64,000 nt of DNA from Nitrospirota bacterium (GCA_014874185.1 JACWAF010000038.1:1-64000), one strand, 5' to 3'. Shown: positions 8,271 to 20,966, numbered from the stretch's first letter. A program made the numbers and translations. The notes: a model not told the origin generated them from the letters alone.

Positions 8271-9445
8271 ACGCCCTTTTAGTGCTCCAGGACGGCATGG
8301 TGTTCGAGGGGAAATCCTTCGGGGCGGAAGGCGAGGCCGTGGGCGAGGTGGTCTTCAATACCTCCATGACCGGCTACCAGGAGATACTTACGGACCCCTC
8401 ATACAAGGGGCAGATAGTCACGATGACTTACAGCCAGATAGGCAATTACGGCATGAACCCGGAAGACCAGGAGTCCCGCGCCGTGTGGCCGGAGGGTTTT
8501 ATCGTAAAAGAGTACATGCCGTACGCAAGCAACTGGCGCTCGCGGATGCCCCTGGGCCAATACCTCAAAGAGCGGAAGGTGGTGGCCATCCACGGCCTGG
8601 ACACGAGGGCGCTCACAAGGCATCTAAGGGAATCCGGCGCACAGCCGGGGATAATCTCGACCAAAAATTTGGACCCTGAGGACCTCCTTGAGAAATTGAA
8701 AAAACACCCCGGCATAGGGGCGTTCGACCTGGTAAAGGACGTGACCTCGAAAGAGCCATTCTCCTGGAGGCAGACCGTCTGGCACTGGCCGGAGGGAATG
8801 ACCCCCTCACCCATGATTAGCCCCTCACCCCTGTCCCCTCTCCCTCAGGGAGAGGGTGAGGGGCTAAGGAAGGTTAAAAGGGTTGTCGTGTACGACTTCG
8901 GCGTGAAACTCAACATCCTCCGCAACCTGGCAAGCGCGGGGTTCGATGTGACCGTGGTGCCAGCGGCAACCCCGGCTGAAAAAGTGCTTGAGATGGACCC
9001 GGATGGGGTTGTGCTCTCTAATGGCCCCGGAGACCCCGGGACCGTCACCTATGCCATAGAGAACGCCAAAAAGCTGATGGGCAAAAAGCCCATATTCGGC
9101 ATCTGCCTGGGCCACCAGATACTTGGGCTTGCCATGGGCGGCAGGACCTATAAATTGAAGTTCGGCCACCACGGCGGAAACCACCCGGTGATGGACCTTG
9201 CCACCGGACGGGTGGAGATAACCAGCCAGAACCATAACTACTGCGTGGACGTGCAGGGACTGAAGGGCAAGGCGGTGCTCACGCACAAGAACCTCTACGA
9301 CGGCACCGAGGAGGGGATGAGGCACGCGGAGCTTCCGGTCATCTCCGTGCAGCACCACCCGGAGGCCGGGCCCGGCCCCAATGACGCCTCCCACATATTC
9401 ACCAGGTTCAAAGGGATGCTGGCCGATAAAGATGAAAAAAGATGA
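8264..9445 (+). CDS. carA: Carbamoyl-phosphate synthase small subunit
   Basis: 393 residues from the ATG at 8264, chosen because AAGGGGAGG lies at 8247-8255 and homology begins there ([20 protein letters not shown]). It hydrolyses glutamine to feed ammonia to CarB. The N-terminal CarA domain ends near residue 175. The class I glutaminase follows, with the nucleophile in [10 protein letters not shown] and the His/Glu in [11 protein letters not shown]. Residues about 179-200, in the linker between domains, are encoded by an inserted palindromic repeat ([15 protein letters not shown]). The reading frame stays open, so function is probably kept. It overlaps the pyrC stop. Confidence 0.96.
   Translation: MVNALLVLQDGMVFEGKSFGAEGEAVGEVVFNTSMTGYQEILTDPSYKGQIVTMTYSQIGNYGMNPEDQESRAVWPEGFIVKEYMPYASNWRSRMPLGQYLKERKVVAIHGLDTRALTRHLRESGAQPGIISTKNLDPEDLLEKLKKHPGIGAFDLVKDVTSKEPFSWRQTVWHWPEGMTPSPMISPSPLSPLPQGEGEGLRKVKRVVVYDFGVKLNILRNLASAGFDVTVVPAATPAEKVLEMDPDGVVLSNGPGDPGTVTYAIENAKKLMGKKPIFGICLGHQILGLAMGGRTYKLKFGHHGGNHPVMDLATGRVEITSQNHNYCVDVQGLKGKAVLTHKNLYDGTEEGMRHAELPVISVQHHPEAGPGPNDASHIFTRFKGMLADKDEKR
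8818..8866. repeat. Palindromic 'CCCCTCACCC' repeat inserted in frame in carA
   Basis: TAGCCCCTCACC (8818-8829) and GGTGAGGGGCTA (8855-8866) form outer arms, with CCCTCTCCCT/AGGGAGAGGG inside. This is the class of palindrome usually found between genes; here it codes for Pro/Ser/Gly-rich linker residues between the two CarA domains. An incomplete second copy of the motif (CCCCCTCACCCATG) just precedes it. Confidence 0.85.
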
Positions 9446-10014
9446 AAGGGGTTTCAAGCTTTTGATCAACGGAGAGAACCTTGTCTTTTCGACAACCAAA
9501 TACAAGGCCGAGCGCGGGAGCATCCTGAGCCCCGGCATCTATAATTTCGAGCTGTCGGCCTTTATCTCGGCGGCCATGCTTGCGGCCATAAGCTTCTGGC
9601 TACTCCGGGGAAAAGGGGCGCTGGATTACATAACGTCCTTTGCGGTATTCGCGTCGGGATTTCTCCTCCTGCGGCTGTTCGTCTTCACCCGGAGAGAGCT
9701 TGAGTTCTATGCCGACAAGCTGGCCGGCACAATAAGCATTCATATCCCGTTCAAGGGAAAGGACATCTTCCGCTTCCTGGATATCGAAGAGATCGCGGTC
9801 AGGGAGAAGACCCTTGCCCCGGAGAACCCGGAAGGGCTGAAAATGGTTGAGAAGATAGCCCTGCACCATTACACGGTGCTGCCGGACCTTGATAAGGAAC
9901 TGCGGCTCTATACGCTTGAACTGAAGATGAAGAGCGGCTCCGTATACACGCTCTATGCCTCGGAGGACGAGAACGAGGTGAACTCGCTCCGCACCAGGCT
10001 GGGGGACTTCCTCA

Positions 10015-10022
<8 letters not shown>
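9432..10022 (+). CDS. Membrane-anchored protein of unknown function within the pyr/car operon
   Basis: 196 residues; ATG at 9432, overlapping the carA end by 14 bases and the carB start by 8. I do not recognise a named family. A short cytosolic N-terminus is followed by two adjacent membrane helices (about residues 35-52 and 58-76, rich in A, I, F, L). A soluble C-terminal domain then starts [23 protein letters not shown] and [16 protein letters not shown], with a beta-rich look reminiscent of bacterial PH-like (YdbS/YdbT type) domains. Being wedged by overlaps between carA and carB implies co-expression with pyrimidine synthesis. A direct role there is not shown. Confidence 0.75.
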
Positions 10023-13397
<3,375 letters not shown>

Positions 13398-13401
<4 letters not shown>

Positions 13402-14240
13402 ATAAGCCCCAGTTCCCGCGAGTATCGTCTGAAAAGCTCCAGCCCTTCCCTTTCTTCCTCTCCGAAACCGTAAGTGATAACATTCCAGTATGAGACAAGC
13501 TCTTCCTCTGTCAGTTCCGTTATTCCCGACTGGCGCGCAATCTCATGCAGATGGGAAAGGGCGTAAGTCTTTGCTTCTTCGAGATCGGCAGTGAATTGGT
13601 CGAATAGCCTTTTCTTTTCGGCCAGCGAATTTTTATTGGCTATCCAAAGGGCGAATACGAAAGGCTTTCCGGTGGCCCTGCGCCACAGCACTCCAAGGTC
13701 GCAGGCAATGTAGCTTCGCCCGTCAAGCCTCACTGGCAAACAGTCCTCGAACTCCCGCGCGTAGTCTATATGCAGGCTTTTCCCGGCAAACAGCGCCTGG
13801 TCTCCGATGGCAAGGTATGCGTCATGCGTCTTCAGGGCCTCTTCAAGAGGAAGCTCCGTCACGTCTATCTTCACATCCTGTTTATAAAATTTTTTCAGGA
13901 CTATCTCAAGGAGCGCCCGCGAGGTCTCGGAATGATGAGTGGAGCAGACTTTTTTGCCGGACAATTCGTTGATGGGATACTTTGTGACAAACAGTATCGA
14001 CCTTATCTCCGAGCGGGCGCTTATAGAATGCCCCGGCAGAAGCTGGTACAAGTCCGGATGGCGGAGATACTCAATCGATGAAGAAGGGCTTAAATCCAGT
14101 TCGCCGCGGCGGAGCATCCCGTTCAGCATCGAGGGATAGCCGTCAGCGAACCGGTAGCCGTTCCCCTTGCCGCGAAGGGCATGAAAGATGGGGAACAGGT
14201 TGAGATAAAAAATCCGTCCGATTTTCAGTTTCATGTTCAC
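13398..14240 (-). CDS. mqnA: Chorismate dehydratase, futalosine pathway of menaquinone synthesis
   Basis: 280 residues. MqnA turns chorismate into 3-enolpyruvoylbenzoate, the first step of the futalosine route. The N-terminus ([17 protein letters not shown]), the [21 protein letters not shown] segment and the SEIRSILF motif are characteristic of this periplasmic-binding-like fold without a signal peptide. Start is GTG at 14240 overlapping the methyltransferase stop, or ATG at 14234; neither has a clear ribosome binding site, so translational coupling is likely. Other mqn genes are not in the window. The overlap with the methyltransferase suggests one transcript. Confidence 0.88.
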
Positions 14241-14833
14241 CTGTAAAGAAAAAGAAATATGTCTCCCTGGACCAGGTCCTCTCTGAGGACGGCATGGGGG
14301 GAGAGTGTTTTACCGAATTCGAGCATATCATCCGGGCCGTAGAACTGAAGCGCCGGGTCCCTGTCCCTGGATTTGTCCGAGAGGGCATTGAAGACAAACG
14401 CCTTTTTTGCATGTCCCCAAAGCCGCCCTGTCGCATATTTTGCCGAATCGGCAACGCCCTCCAGCTTCTGATTGAATACGCCGCAGGAGATGATGTAGTC
14501 GTAATCCTCCGCCAGGTCTTCCTCCACGATATCCATTATTTTAAACCCGCATTCCGGATAGCGGTCGCGGGCAACCTCGATCAGGTATGGATTAATATCA
14601 ATCCCGGCATATTCGGCTTTAATATTTTTCTCTCTCAGAAACCCGTAAAAATCCCCCATGCCGCAGCCGTAATCCAGAACCGTCGCGCCTTCAAGCGGGC
14701 CTATCGAAAGAATGGCCTCGTACCTTTGCCTCTGCCCTTTTAACGTCCACCCCAGCGCCGCTGGCGTCTTTCCGAATAACTCCAGTCGCTTTTCGTAGTA
14801 GGAGATGAGATATTCCCTGTTCAATTCAGACAT
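14237..14833 (-). CDS. Class I SAM-dependent methyltransferase
   Basis: 198 residues from the ATG at 14833. Motif I VLDYGCGMGDFYG, the acidic loop YAGIDINPYLIEVA and a later YDYIISCGVF define the Rossmann-like SAM fold. It overlaps mqnA by four bases. Substrate unknown: it is not obviously the quinone C-methyltransferase MenG/UbiE, although the coupling to mqnA makes a role in quinone or small-molecule methylation conceivable. The open frame extends upstream into a repeat element, but those codons are hairpin sequence rather than protein-like. Confidence 0.8.
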   Translation of the reverse strand: MSELNREYLISYYEKRLELFGKTPAALGWTLKGQRQRYEAILSIGPLEGATVLDYGCGMGDFYGFLREKNIKAEYAGIDINPYLIEVARDRYPECGFKIMDIVEEDLAEDYDYIISCGVFNQKLEGVADSAKYATGRLWGHAKKAFVFNALSDKSRDRDPALQFYGPDDMLEFGKTLSPHAVLREDLVQGDIFLFLYR

Positions 14834-14854
14834 GAATGATATTTTAGCAAAGGA

Positions 14855-14996
14855 CTTCTTTCTCTTGTAAGCGATATTATTCAAATCATCCGCCTTGGGG
14901 CAAAGAGAATTTTTAGATTTTTTGCCCCGAACGGGGCAAAAAAATACAAGAGTTCTTTCTTTTGCTACTTTTCTTTCCTGCAAGAAAGAAAAGTAG
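14855..14996 (+). repeat. Three-hairpin dispersed element, copy A (left hairpin degenerate)
   Basis: Contains half of the left hairpin (CTTCTTTCTCTTGTAAG, 14855-14871) and the conserved CAAAGAGAA box. The central hairpin TTTTTTGCCCC-GAAC-GGGGCAAAAAA is at about 14918-14943, followed by the CTTTTG box and the right hairpin CTACTTTTCTTTC...GAAAGAAAAGTAG (14965-14996). Same order and orientation as copy B, but the central palindrome differs. It lies between rnj and the methyltransferase. Confidence 0.85.
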
Positions 14997-15006
14997 TCCT
15001 TTGTCT

Positions 15007-16668
15007 TTACACTTCCATGATTATCGGCATGATGAGAGGGCGGCGTTCCATGGTATTGCGGAGGTATTTTTTAAGCGAGCTTCTGATCTTCGCCTGAAGG
15101 AGCTGGCTGTCCGCGATTATCTCACGGTCGAGGGCGTCAATCGTTTCGGCCAGGAAATCTTTTACGTCCGTAATTAATTCCGGCGAGGCGTCCTCGAAGA
15201 TGAACCCCCTGGATATTACATCCGGGCCGGAGACTATATTGCCGGTGAGCTTTTCCACGCCCAAAAGCACGATTACCACGCCGTCGTGGGCCAGGCGCAT
15301 GCGGTCCCGCAGGACCATCTCTTCCACATCTCCCACGCCCTTGCCGTCGATAAAAACCCTTCCTGAGTCCACCTTCCCATTGGTCCTCGCCCCCTCGCCG
15401 TCTATCTCAAGCACCTGGCCGTTTTCGAGGATGAAGATATTCTCCTTCGGGATGCCCTGCTTGAGGGCCAGCTTGGCGTGATAGGCCAGGTGGCGGAACT
15501 CGCCGTGGATGGGGACGAAATATTTTGGCCTCACGAGATTAAGCATCAGCTTAAGCTCTTCCTTTGAGGCATGGCCCGAGACGTGGATCTCCGAGACCTT
15601 TTCATAGATCACGTTGGCCCCTCGCTTGGAGAGGTGGTTTATTATCCTGCCTATGGAGCGCTCGTTTCCCGGTATCATCTTGGCCGAGAGGACGACGGTA
15701 TCGCCCTCTTTTATCTTTATGTGCTTGTGCTCGTCGGTGGCTATGCGGGAAAGGACGCTCATCGGCTCGCCCTGCGAGCCGGTTGTGATCAGCACCACTT
15801 CCTCATCGTTCAGATTTTTCAAGTCCTCCAGCTTCAGCCATGTCTCGCGCGGGATGCGCAGGTAGCCCAGGTCAAGGGCTATCTGGGCGTTGGAGACGAT
15901 GCTCTTTCCGCAGAGGATGACCTTTCTGCCGAACATCACGGCCACGTCCACGGCCTGCTGTATGCGGTGGATATTGGAGGCGAACGTGGAGATTATTATC
16001 CGGCCCTTCGAGGTGGAGAAGATGTCCTCGAATGCGCGGCGCACCTCCTTCTCGCTGAACGTGAAGCCGCCCCGCTCCGCGTTGGTGCTGTCCGAGAGCA
16101 GGAGGAGCGTGCCCTGCTCTCCGTATTCGGAGAACCTGTGGAAGTCCATAAGCTGGCCGTCAACGGGCGTGGGGTCCACCTTGAAGTCCCCGGTGTGCAC
16201 GACACGGCCAAGTGGGGTGCTGATGCCCAGCGCCATGCCGTCCACTATGCTGTGGGTAACCCTTATGAACTCCACCTCGAATGCGCCAAGTGTGACCTTG
16301 TCGCGGGGGGCAACGGCATACATAGGGGAGTCCTCAAGATGGTGCTCGCGGAGCTTGTCTTTTATGAACCCGATCGTAAGCCTGGAGCCGTAGATGGGGG
16401 CGCTTATCTCTTTTAAAAGGAACGGGAGCGCGCCGGTATGGTCCTCATGCCCGTGGGTTATGATTATCCCTCGCACCTTCTCCTTGTTTTCCATAAGATA
16501 GGAAAAATCGGGGATCACGAAGTCCACGCCCAACATGTCCTCCTCGGGGAACATGAGGCCGGAGTCTACAACGATAATGTCGTCCCCGTACTCGAGGACC
16601 ATCATATTGAGGCCCCCAAGTTCTTCGACGCCGCCCAGGATTATTACTGAAAGGGAGTTGTCGTTCAT
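15007..16668 (-). CDS. rnj: Ribonuclease J
   Basis: 553 residues from the ATG at 16668; a TTG 18 bases further up is also in frame. The metallo-beta-lactamase motif THGHEDHTGALPF is followed by the beta-CASP domain (FASNIHRIQQAVD, TTGSQGEPMSVLSRIA) and the late HVSGHASKEEL and PIHGEFRHL histidine motifs. RNase J is a 5'-3' exo- and endoribonuclease for mRNA turnover and rRNA maturation. It follows argF closely, so probably shares the argD-argF transcript. Confidence 0.95.
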   Translation of the reverse strand: MNDNSLSVIILGGVEELGGLNMMVLEYGDDIIVVDSGLMFPEEDMLGVDFVIPDFSYLMENKEKVRGIIITHGHEDHTGALPFLLKEISAPIYGSRLTIGFIKDKLREHHLEDSPMYAVAPRDKVTLGAFEVEFIRVTHSIVDGMALGISTPLGRVVHTGDFKVDPTPVDGQLMDFHRFSEYGEQGTLLLLSDSTNAERGGFTFSEKEVRRAFEDIFSTSKGRIIISTFASNIHRIQQAVDVAVMFGRKVILCGKSIVSNAQIALDLGYLRIPRETWLKLEDLKNLNDEEVVLITTGSQGEPMSVLSRIATDEHKHIKIKEGDTVVLSAKMIPGNERSIGRIINHLSKRGANVIYEKVSEIHVSGHASKEELKLMLNLVRPKYFVPIHGEFRHLAYHAKLALKQGIPKENIFILENGQVLEIDGEGARTNGKVDSGRVFIDGKGVGDVEEMVLRDRMRLAHDGVVIVLLGVEKLTGNIVSGPDVISRGFIFEDASPELITDVKDFLAETIDALDREIIADSQLLQAKIRSSLKKYLRNTMERRPLIMPIIMEV

Positions 16669-16675
16669 TGTGCTG

Positions 16676-17584
16676 CTATCGGGCAAGGAGTTTTTCCAGG
16701 ATGGCCTTTCCGGTGTGGAGCCTGTTTGCGGCCTGCTGGAAGACGACGCTCTGCGGGCCGTCCATAACGGCGGAGGTTATCTCCTCCCCGCGGTGCGCGG
16801 GCAGACAGTGCATCACTATCGCGTCCGGCTTCGCGCAGGCAAGGAGCGCTTCGTTTATCTGAAAGTCCCTGAACCTTTTCTTCTTCTCCTCTGATTTTTT
16901 TTCTTCGCCCATGCTCACCCAGACGTCCGTGTATATCACGTCGGCCCTGCCCGCCGCCTCCCTGGGCTCTCGCAGGATGAGTATCTCGCTCTTTGCTCGC
17001 TCGCGGGCCTTTTCAAGCACGAAGGGGTCTGGCTCATAGCCTTCGGGGCAGGCCAGGACAAGCTCAAGCCCAAGCATGCTGGCGGCCTCTATCAGGGAGT
17101 TGGCCACGTTATTGCCGTCCCCTATGTAGGCAATCCTGATGCCCTCCAGCCTGCCTTTTTTCTCTTTGATGGTCATCATGTCGGCAAGCACCTGGCAGGG
17201 GTGATGGGTGTCCGTAAGGCCGTTTACGACCGGCATGCCGGCATTGGCGGCGAACTCCACTATCCTCTCATGGGCAAAGGTGCGGATTACCACGCCGTCA
17301 AGATAGCTGGAGAGCACCCTGGCCGTGTCGGCGATGGTTTCACCCCGGCCAAGCTGGGTCTCGCCGGAGTTTATATATACCGGGTGGCCCCCAAGCTGGT
17401 ATATGCCGGCCTCGAAGGATATGCGCGTCCGGGTGGAGGCCTTTTCGAATATGAGGCCAATGCTTTTGCCGATGAGCGGACAGGCGCTTTTATCAGCCCC
17501 TCTCTTCAGGGCAATGGCCCTGTCCAGCGTCCCCCTCACCTCATCCGGGCTGAAATCGCAGAGCGTAAGGAAGTCCCTCTTCAC
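16676..17584 (-). CDS. argF: Ornithine carbamoyltransferase
   Basis: 302 residues from the GTG at 17584, which overlaps the argD stop (GTGA). It makes citrulline from ornithine and carbamoyl phosphate, so it draws on the CarAB product encoded nearby. EKASTRTRISFE binds carbamoyl phosphate, HPCQVLADMMT and the diagnostic ornithine-loop Cys motif MHCLPAHRGEE are present. A short charged insert, GEEKKSEEKKKRF, is near residue 225. Confidence 0.96.
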   Translation of the reverse strand: MKRDFLTLCDFSPDEVRGTLDRAIALKRGADKSACPLIGKSIGLIFEKASTRTRISFEAGIYQLGGHPVYINSGETQLGRGETIADTARVLSSYLDGVVIRTFAHERIVEFAANAGMPVVNGLTDTHHPCQVLADMMTIKEKKGRLEGIRIAYIGDGNNVANSLIEAASMLGLELVLACPEGYEPDPFVLEKARERAKSEILILREPREAAGRADVIYTDVWVSMGEEKKSEEKKKRFRDFQINEALLACAKPDAIVMHCLPAHRGEEITSAVMDGPQSVVFQQAANRLHTGKAILEKLLAR

Positions 17585-18786
17585 GAGAGCCTCTCCAGCA
17601 CGTCGGCCACGATATCCAGCGCGGCGTCTATATCGTCCTCTTTCACTATCAGGGCGGGGAGAAACCGCAAGACGTTCTCCGCCGTGCAGTTTATAAGCAA
17701 ACCCCTCTCCATGCAGGCCTTCACTATGGGGGCGCACGGCCTTCTTAACTCCATCCCCTGCAGAAGCCCCATGCCCCTTATGTCAACGATTACTTCCGGC
17801 ATCTTTTCCTTTATGGCATTAAGCCTGGCCCTCAGATACTCGCCCATCCTCCGGCAGTGCTCTATCATGTACTGGTTGTCCTCCAGGAGGGTCTGGAGTG
17901 TTGCGACCGCGGCGGCGCAGACCAGGGGGTTCCCGCCGAAAGTTGAGGCATGGGTGCCGGGGACGAAGGCCTCGGCCACGTCCGCCGTGGCCAGGAGCGC
18001 CCCTATAGGCACGCCCCCGCCAAGCCCCTTGGCAAGGGTCATTATATCGGGTTTGATGCCGAAGTGCTTGTAGGCGAACAACTCACCGGTGCGGCCCATC
18101 CCGGTCTGCACCTCGTCAAGCATCAGGAGCACGCCGGTATTATCGCAAAGCTCCCGGACCTGTTTGAAATAATCCGGGCTGGGAACTTTAACGCCCCCCT
18201 CGGCCTGAATGGGCTCCAGCAGCACGGCACAGGTCTTTCGAGGGTCTATCGCCTGCTTCAAGGCCCCTATGTCGTCAAAGGGCACAAAGCTGAACCCCTC
18301 CAGCATCGGCTCGAACCCTGCCTGAAATTTCTTCTGGCCTGTCGCGGAGAGCGAGCCGAAGGTACGCCCATGAAAAGAGTTCAGGGCCGCGATTATCTCG
18401 TAACGTCCCGCACCGACCTTCTCCTTGGAATACCTGCGGGCCAGCTTTATCGCCCCCTCGTTCGCCTCCGCCCCGGAATTGCAGAAAAAAACCTTCTGGG
18501 CGAATGAGTGCTCTACAAGGATGCGGGCCAATTTTACCTGCACTTCGGTATGATAGAGGTTGGAGACGTGGACAAGCCTCTGTGCCTGCTTCTGTATGGC
18601 CGTCACCACGTTCCTGTGGCAATGGCCAAGTACATTGACGGCAATCCCGCCCACAAAATCAATGAATTCGCGGTCATCCGCCGTCCATACGCGCACTCCC
18701 CTGCCTTTTCTCAAAACCAGGGGAAAGCGAGTATATGTATTCATCAAGTACTTGGAGGAGTCCTCCAGTATCTTTTTTACGTCCAT
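17581..18786 (-). CDS. argD: Acetylornithine aminotransferase
   Basis: 401 residues; class III PLP aminotransferase that makes N-acetylornithine (and often succinyldiaminopimelate). Visible are the substrate-binding NSGAEANEGAIKLARRY, the cofactor Asp in LLMLDEVQTGMGRTG and the Schiff-base Lys in MTLAKGLGGGVPIGA. AAGGA lies just before the ATG at 18786. It heads the minus-strand argD-argF-rnj group and is divergent from cooC. Confidence 0.95.
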   Translation of the reverse strand: MDVKKILEDSSKYLMNTYTRFPLVLRKGRGVRVWTADDREFIDFVGGIAVNVLGHCHRNVVTAIQKQAQRLVHVSNLYHTEVQVKLARILVEHSFAQKVFFCNSGAEANEGAIKLARRYSKEKVGAGRYEIIAALNSFHGRTFGSLSATGQKKFQAGFEPMLEGFSFVPFDDIGALKQAIDPRKTCAVLLEPIQAEGGVKVPSPDYFKQVRELCDNTGVLLMLDEVQTGMGRTGELFAYKHFGIKPDIMTLAKGLGGGVPIGALLATADVAEAFVPGTHASTFGGNPLVCAAAVATLQTLLEDNQYMIEHCRRMGEYLRARLNAIKEKMPEVIVDIRGMGLLQGMELRRPCAPIVKACMERGLLINCTAENVLRFLPALIVKEDDIDAALDIVADVLERLS

Positions 18787-18832
18787 ATCCTTGCAATAAT
18801 AAATGAAAATTTGTTAAAAATCAAATTTGGTC

Positions 18833-18862
18833 TTGGTAAACAAAGAGTTATGTTATTATAAA
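18833..18862 (+). promoter_or_regulatory. Putative promoter of the cooC-folate gene group, leaderless type
   Basis: TTGGTA (18833-18838), 18-base spacer, TATAAA (18857-18862), only 9 bases before the cooC ATG, which has no Shine-Dalgarno. Transcription would start at or next to the start codon. Confidence 0.4.
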
Positions 18863-18871
18863 ATTTTGTAT

Positions 18872-19669
18872 ATGAAAATAGCTATCACAGGCAAAGGCGG
18901 CGTAGGGAAGACCACCCTCTCGGCCACACTGGCGCATCTGTACGCAAGGGAGGGCAGGAAGGTGCTTGCCGTGGATGCCGACCCTGATGCCAACCTGGCA
19001 TCGGCCTTCGGACTTCCCAGGGAAAGGCTCACCGGCCTGAAGCCCATAGCCGAGATGACGAACCTCATTGAAGAGCGCACGGGGGCGCGCCCCGGCGCGC
19101 CAGGCGGCATGTTCAGGCTTAACCCCAGGGTGGACGACATCCCGGAGGAGTTCGGACTGAGACTGGACAAGATCACGTCTGATAATATAATCCTGCTTGT
19201 CACCGGACGCTCCAAAGAGGCCGCGTCGGGTTGCTACTGCCCGGAAAACGTCCTGTTAAGAAGGCTTTTAAAGCACCTTGTCACCGAACGCGATGAGGTG
19301 GTGATAATAGACATGGAGGCCGGGATAGAGCATCTCACCAGAGGAACCGCCGAAGGGGTAAACGCCTTCATTGTGGTGGTAGAGCCCGGCCAGCGCTCCA
19401 TCCAGACGGCGGAGACCGTCAAGGAGCTTGCCACGGGGCTTGGGGTGAAAAAGGTCTTTGCCGTTGCAAATAAAGTAAAAGGCCCGGAGGACCTGAAGTT
19501 TTTAGCCGGCAGGCTGAAGGACGTCCCTTTTTTGGGCGCGATAAGCTATGATACCCGGATAGCCCAAGCCGATATGGACGGCAAGGCCCCCTACTCCGTA
19601 TCCGAAGAGCTGGTGAAAGAGGTCGAAAAAATAAGGGAAAACATTGAAAGCGGCCTTAGAAAAAGCTGA
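18872..19669 (+). CDS. cooC: CooC-like ATPase for CO dehydrogenase/acetyl-CoA synthase maturation
   Basis: 265 residues from the ATG at 18872. The deviant Walker A KGGVGKTT follows MKIAITG directly; the second part has VVIIDMEAGIEHLTRGTAEGVN and VVEPGQRSIQTAETV, as in CooC/AcsF. A Cys pair lies in SGCYCPEN, matching the nickel-binding CxC of CooC. These dimeric ATPases load nickel into the C-cluster of CO dehydrogenase. No cooS or acs genes are in the window, but the folate C1 genes that follow on the same strand feed the same pathway. Confidence 0.85.
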   Translation: MKIAITGKGGVGKTTLSATLAHLYAREGRKVLAVDADPDANLASAFGLPRERLTGLKPIAEMTNLIEERTGARPGAPGGMFRLNPRVDDIPEEFGLRLDKITSDNIILLVTGRSKEAASGCYCPENVLLRRLLKHLVTERDEVVIIDMEAGIEHLTRGTAEGVNAFIVVVEPGQRSIQTAETVKELATGLGVKKVFAVANKVKGPEDLKFLAGRLKDVPFLGAISYDTRIAQADMDGKAPYSVSEELVKEVEKIRENIESGLRKS

Positions 19670-20222
19670 GATTAGAAAAGAGGTCCTTAGAAAAAGGGAT
19701 TCCCTTTCCCCGGAGGAAAAATCCTTAAAAGACCAGGGGATTAGGGAAACCCTTAATAAAATGCCTGAATTCCAAAAGGCCCGTTCCGTCCTCTTCTTCG
19801 CCTCCTTCCGCTCCGAGGCGGATACCCTTTCTCTTATCCATGATGCCTTCAAATCCAGCAAGAAAGTCCTCGTCCCTAAAGTAAAAGGCGCCGAGCTAGC
19901 CATTTACGAAATAAACTCCCTCGAAGACCTGAAGAGGGGCTATATGGGGATCCCCGAACCCATCGAAACCGTCAGGCCCGCTGACCTGGACGAGGCGGAT
20001 ATTGTGCTCATGCCGGGGGCGGCCTTCGATGAAAAGGGCGGGAGGCTTGGCTATGGTAAGGCCTACTACGACCTGATGCTCGCAAAGAGAAAGAGACCCA
20101 TACCGCTTGTGGCGCTTGCCTATGAGCTTCAGATCGTGCCCGGCCCGCTGCCCCTTGAGCCGCACGACATCCGGGTGGACAAGATCGTAACGGAAAAAAG
20201 GACAATAGACTGCCATGGATAA
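19644..20222 (+). CDS. 5-formyltetrahydrofolate cyclo-ligase
   Basis: 192 residues, TTG start at 19644 inside the cooC 3' end with AAGGG upstream. It converts 5-formyl-THF to 5,10-methenyl-THF using ATP, returning a dead-end folate to the C1 pool. Motifs: basic N-terminus with [37 protein letters not shown] (the family signature GxxxGxGxGYYD-like loop) and the terminal [16 protein letters not shown]. It overlaps both neighbours, consistent with an operon with folE. Confidence 0.93.
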   Translation: MKAALEKAEIRKEVLRKRDSLSPEEKSLKDQGIRETLNKMPEFQKARSVLFFASFRSEADTLSLIHDAFKSSKKVLVPKVKGAELAIYEINSLEDLKRGYMGIPEPIETVRPADLDEADIVLMPGAAFDEKGGRLGYGKAYYDLMLAKRKRPIPLVALAYELQIVPGPLPLEPHDIRVDKIVTEKRTIDCHG

Positions 20223-20769
20223 AGAGAAGATTAAAAAAGGCGTAAAGCTGCTCCTTGAAGGCATAGGCGAAGACCCGGAACGCCCGGGCGTAAAAACCAC
20301 CCCGGAGCGCGTGGCCCGCATGTGCGAGGAGATATTCGCCGGGATGAAGGAGCCGGAAGAGCCGCTTCTAAAGCCCATCGAAGGCGAAAGCCACGACGAG
20401 ATGATCCTCCTCAAGGACATCCCCTTCTACTCCGTATGCGAACACCACCTGGTCCCGTTCTTCGGAAAAGCGCATATTGCCTATATACCAAATGGAAAGA
20501 TAGTGGGGCTCAGTGAGCTTGCCAAGACCCTCGAATATTTCGCCAAGCGCCCCCAGGTGCAGGAACGCCTTACTACCCAGCTTGCCAATATGATTATGGA
20601 AACACTGAAGCCCAAAGGGGCAATGGTTATAATAGACGCCGAGCACCTCTGTATGAGCATGAGGGGGATCAAGAAACCCGGCTCGCGCACCGTGACATCG
20701 GCCGTGAGAGGCATATTCCGGAGTAAGGCATCCACCCGCGAGGAGATGCTGAACCTGGTGAAAGAGTAA
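20215..20769 (+). CDS. folE: GTP cyclohydrolase I
   Basis: 184 residues. It makes 7,8-dihydroneopterin triphosphate, the first step of folate synthesis. The zinc site is formed by the Cys and His in [21 protein letters not shown] and by the Cys in [18 protein letters not shown]-like [19 protein letters not shown] is at the N-terminus. ATG at 20215 overlaps the cyclo-ligase stop. It is followed by a small GGGGC-TCC-GCCCC hairpin (about 20773-20785) and the three-hairpin element. Confidence 0.96.
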   Translation: MDKEKIKKGVKLLLEGIGEDPERPGVKTTPERVARMCEEIFAGMKEPEEPLLKPIEGESHDEMILLKDIPFYSVCEHHLVPFFGKAHIAYIPNGKIVGLSELAKTLEYFAKRPQVQERLTTQLANMIMETLKPKGAMVIIDAEHLCMSMRGIKKPGSRTVTSAVRGIFRSKASTREEMLNLVKE

Positions 20770-20798
20770 GAAGGGGCTCCGCCCCTTTCACCCCGCCA

Positions 20799-20924
20799 TA
20801 CTTTCTCTTGTAAGAGAAAGTAGGCAAAGAGAACTTTTAGCTTTTTTGAGCTTGCTTTGCAAGCTCAAAAAAGAGTAAAAATTTTTCTTTTGCTACTTTT
20901 CTTTTTGCAAAAAAAGAAAAGTAG
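20799..20924 (+). repeat. Three-hairpin dispersed element, copy B (most complete)
   Basis: Left hairpin TACTTTCTCTTGTAAGAGAAAGTA (20799-20822) in one palindrome; box GGCAAAGAGAACTTTTAG; central hairpin with perfect 14-bp arms TTTTTTGAGCTTGC (20842-20855) and GCAAGCTCAAAAAA (20859-20872); box TTTTTCTTTTG; right hairpin with outer arms CTACTTTTCTTTTT and AAAAAGAAAAGTAG (20893-20924). It lies between folE and folD, ending 29 bases before the folD ribosome binding site, so it may also act as a terminator. Confidence 0.9.
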
Positions 20925-20966
20925 AATAGTTTTTAAAGCTATTGAAAAAAAATAAGGAGGAATTAA

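Noticed and set aside
14834-14983. N-terminal extension of the methyltransferase
   Set aside because: The extra 50 codons read through the hairpin element; homology and layout start at ATG 14833.
15571-16416. 281-codon ORF on the strand opposite RNase J
   Set aside because: A shadow of the GC-rich rnj gene with low-complexity composition and no ribosome binding site; rnj is certain.
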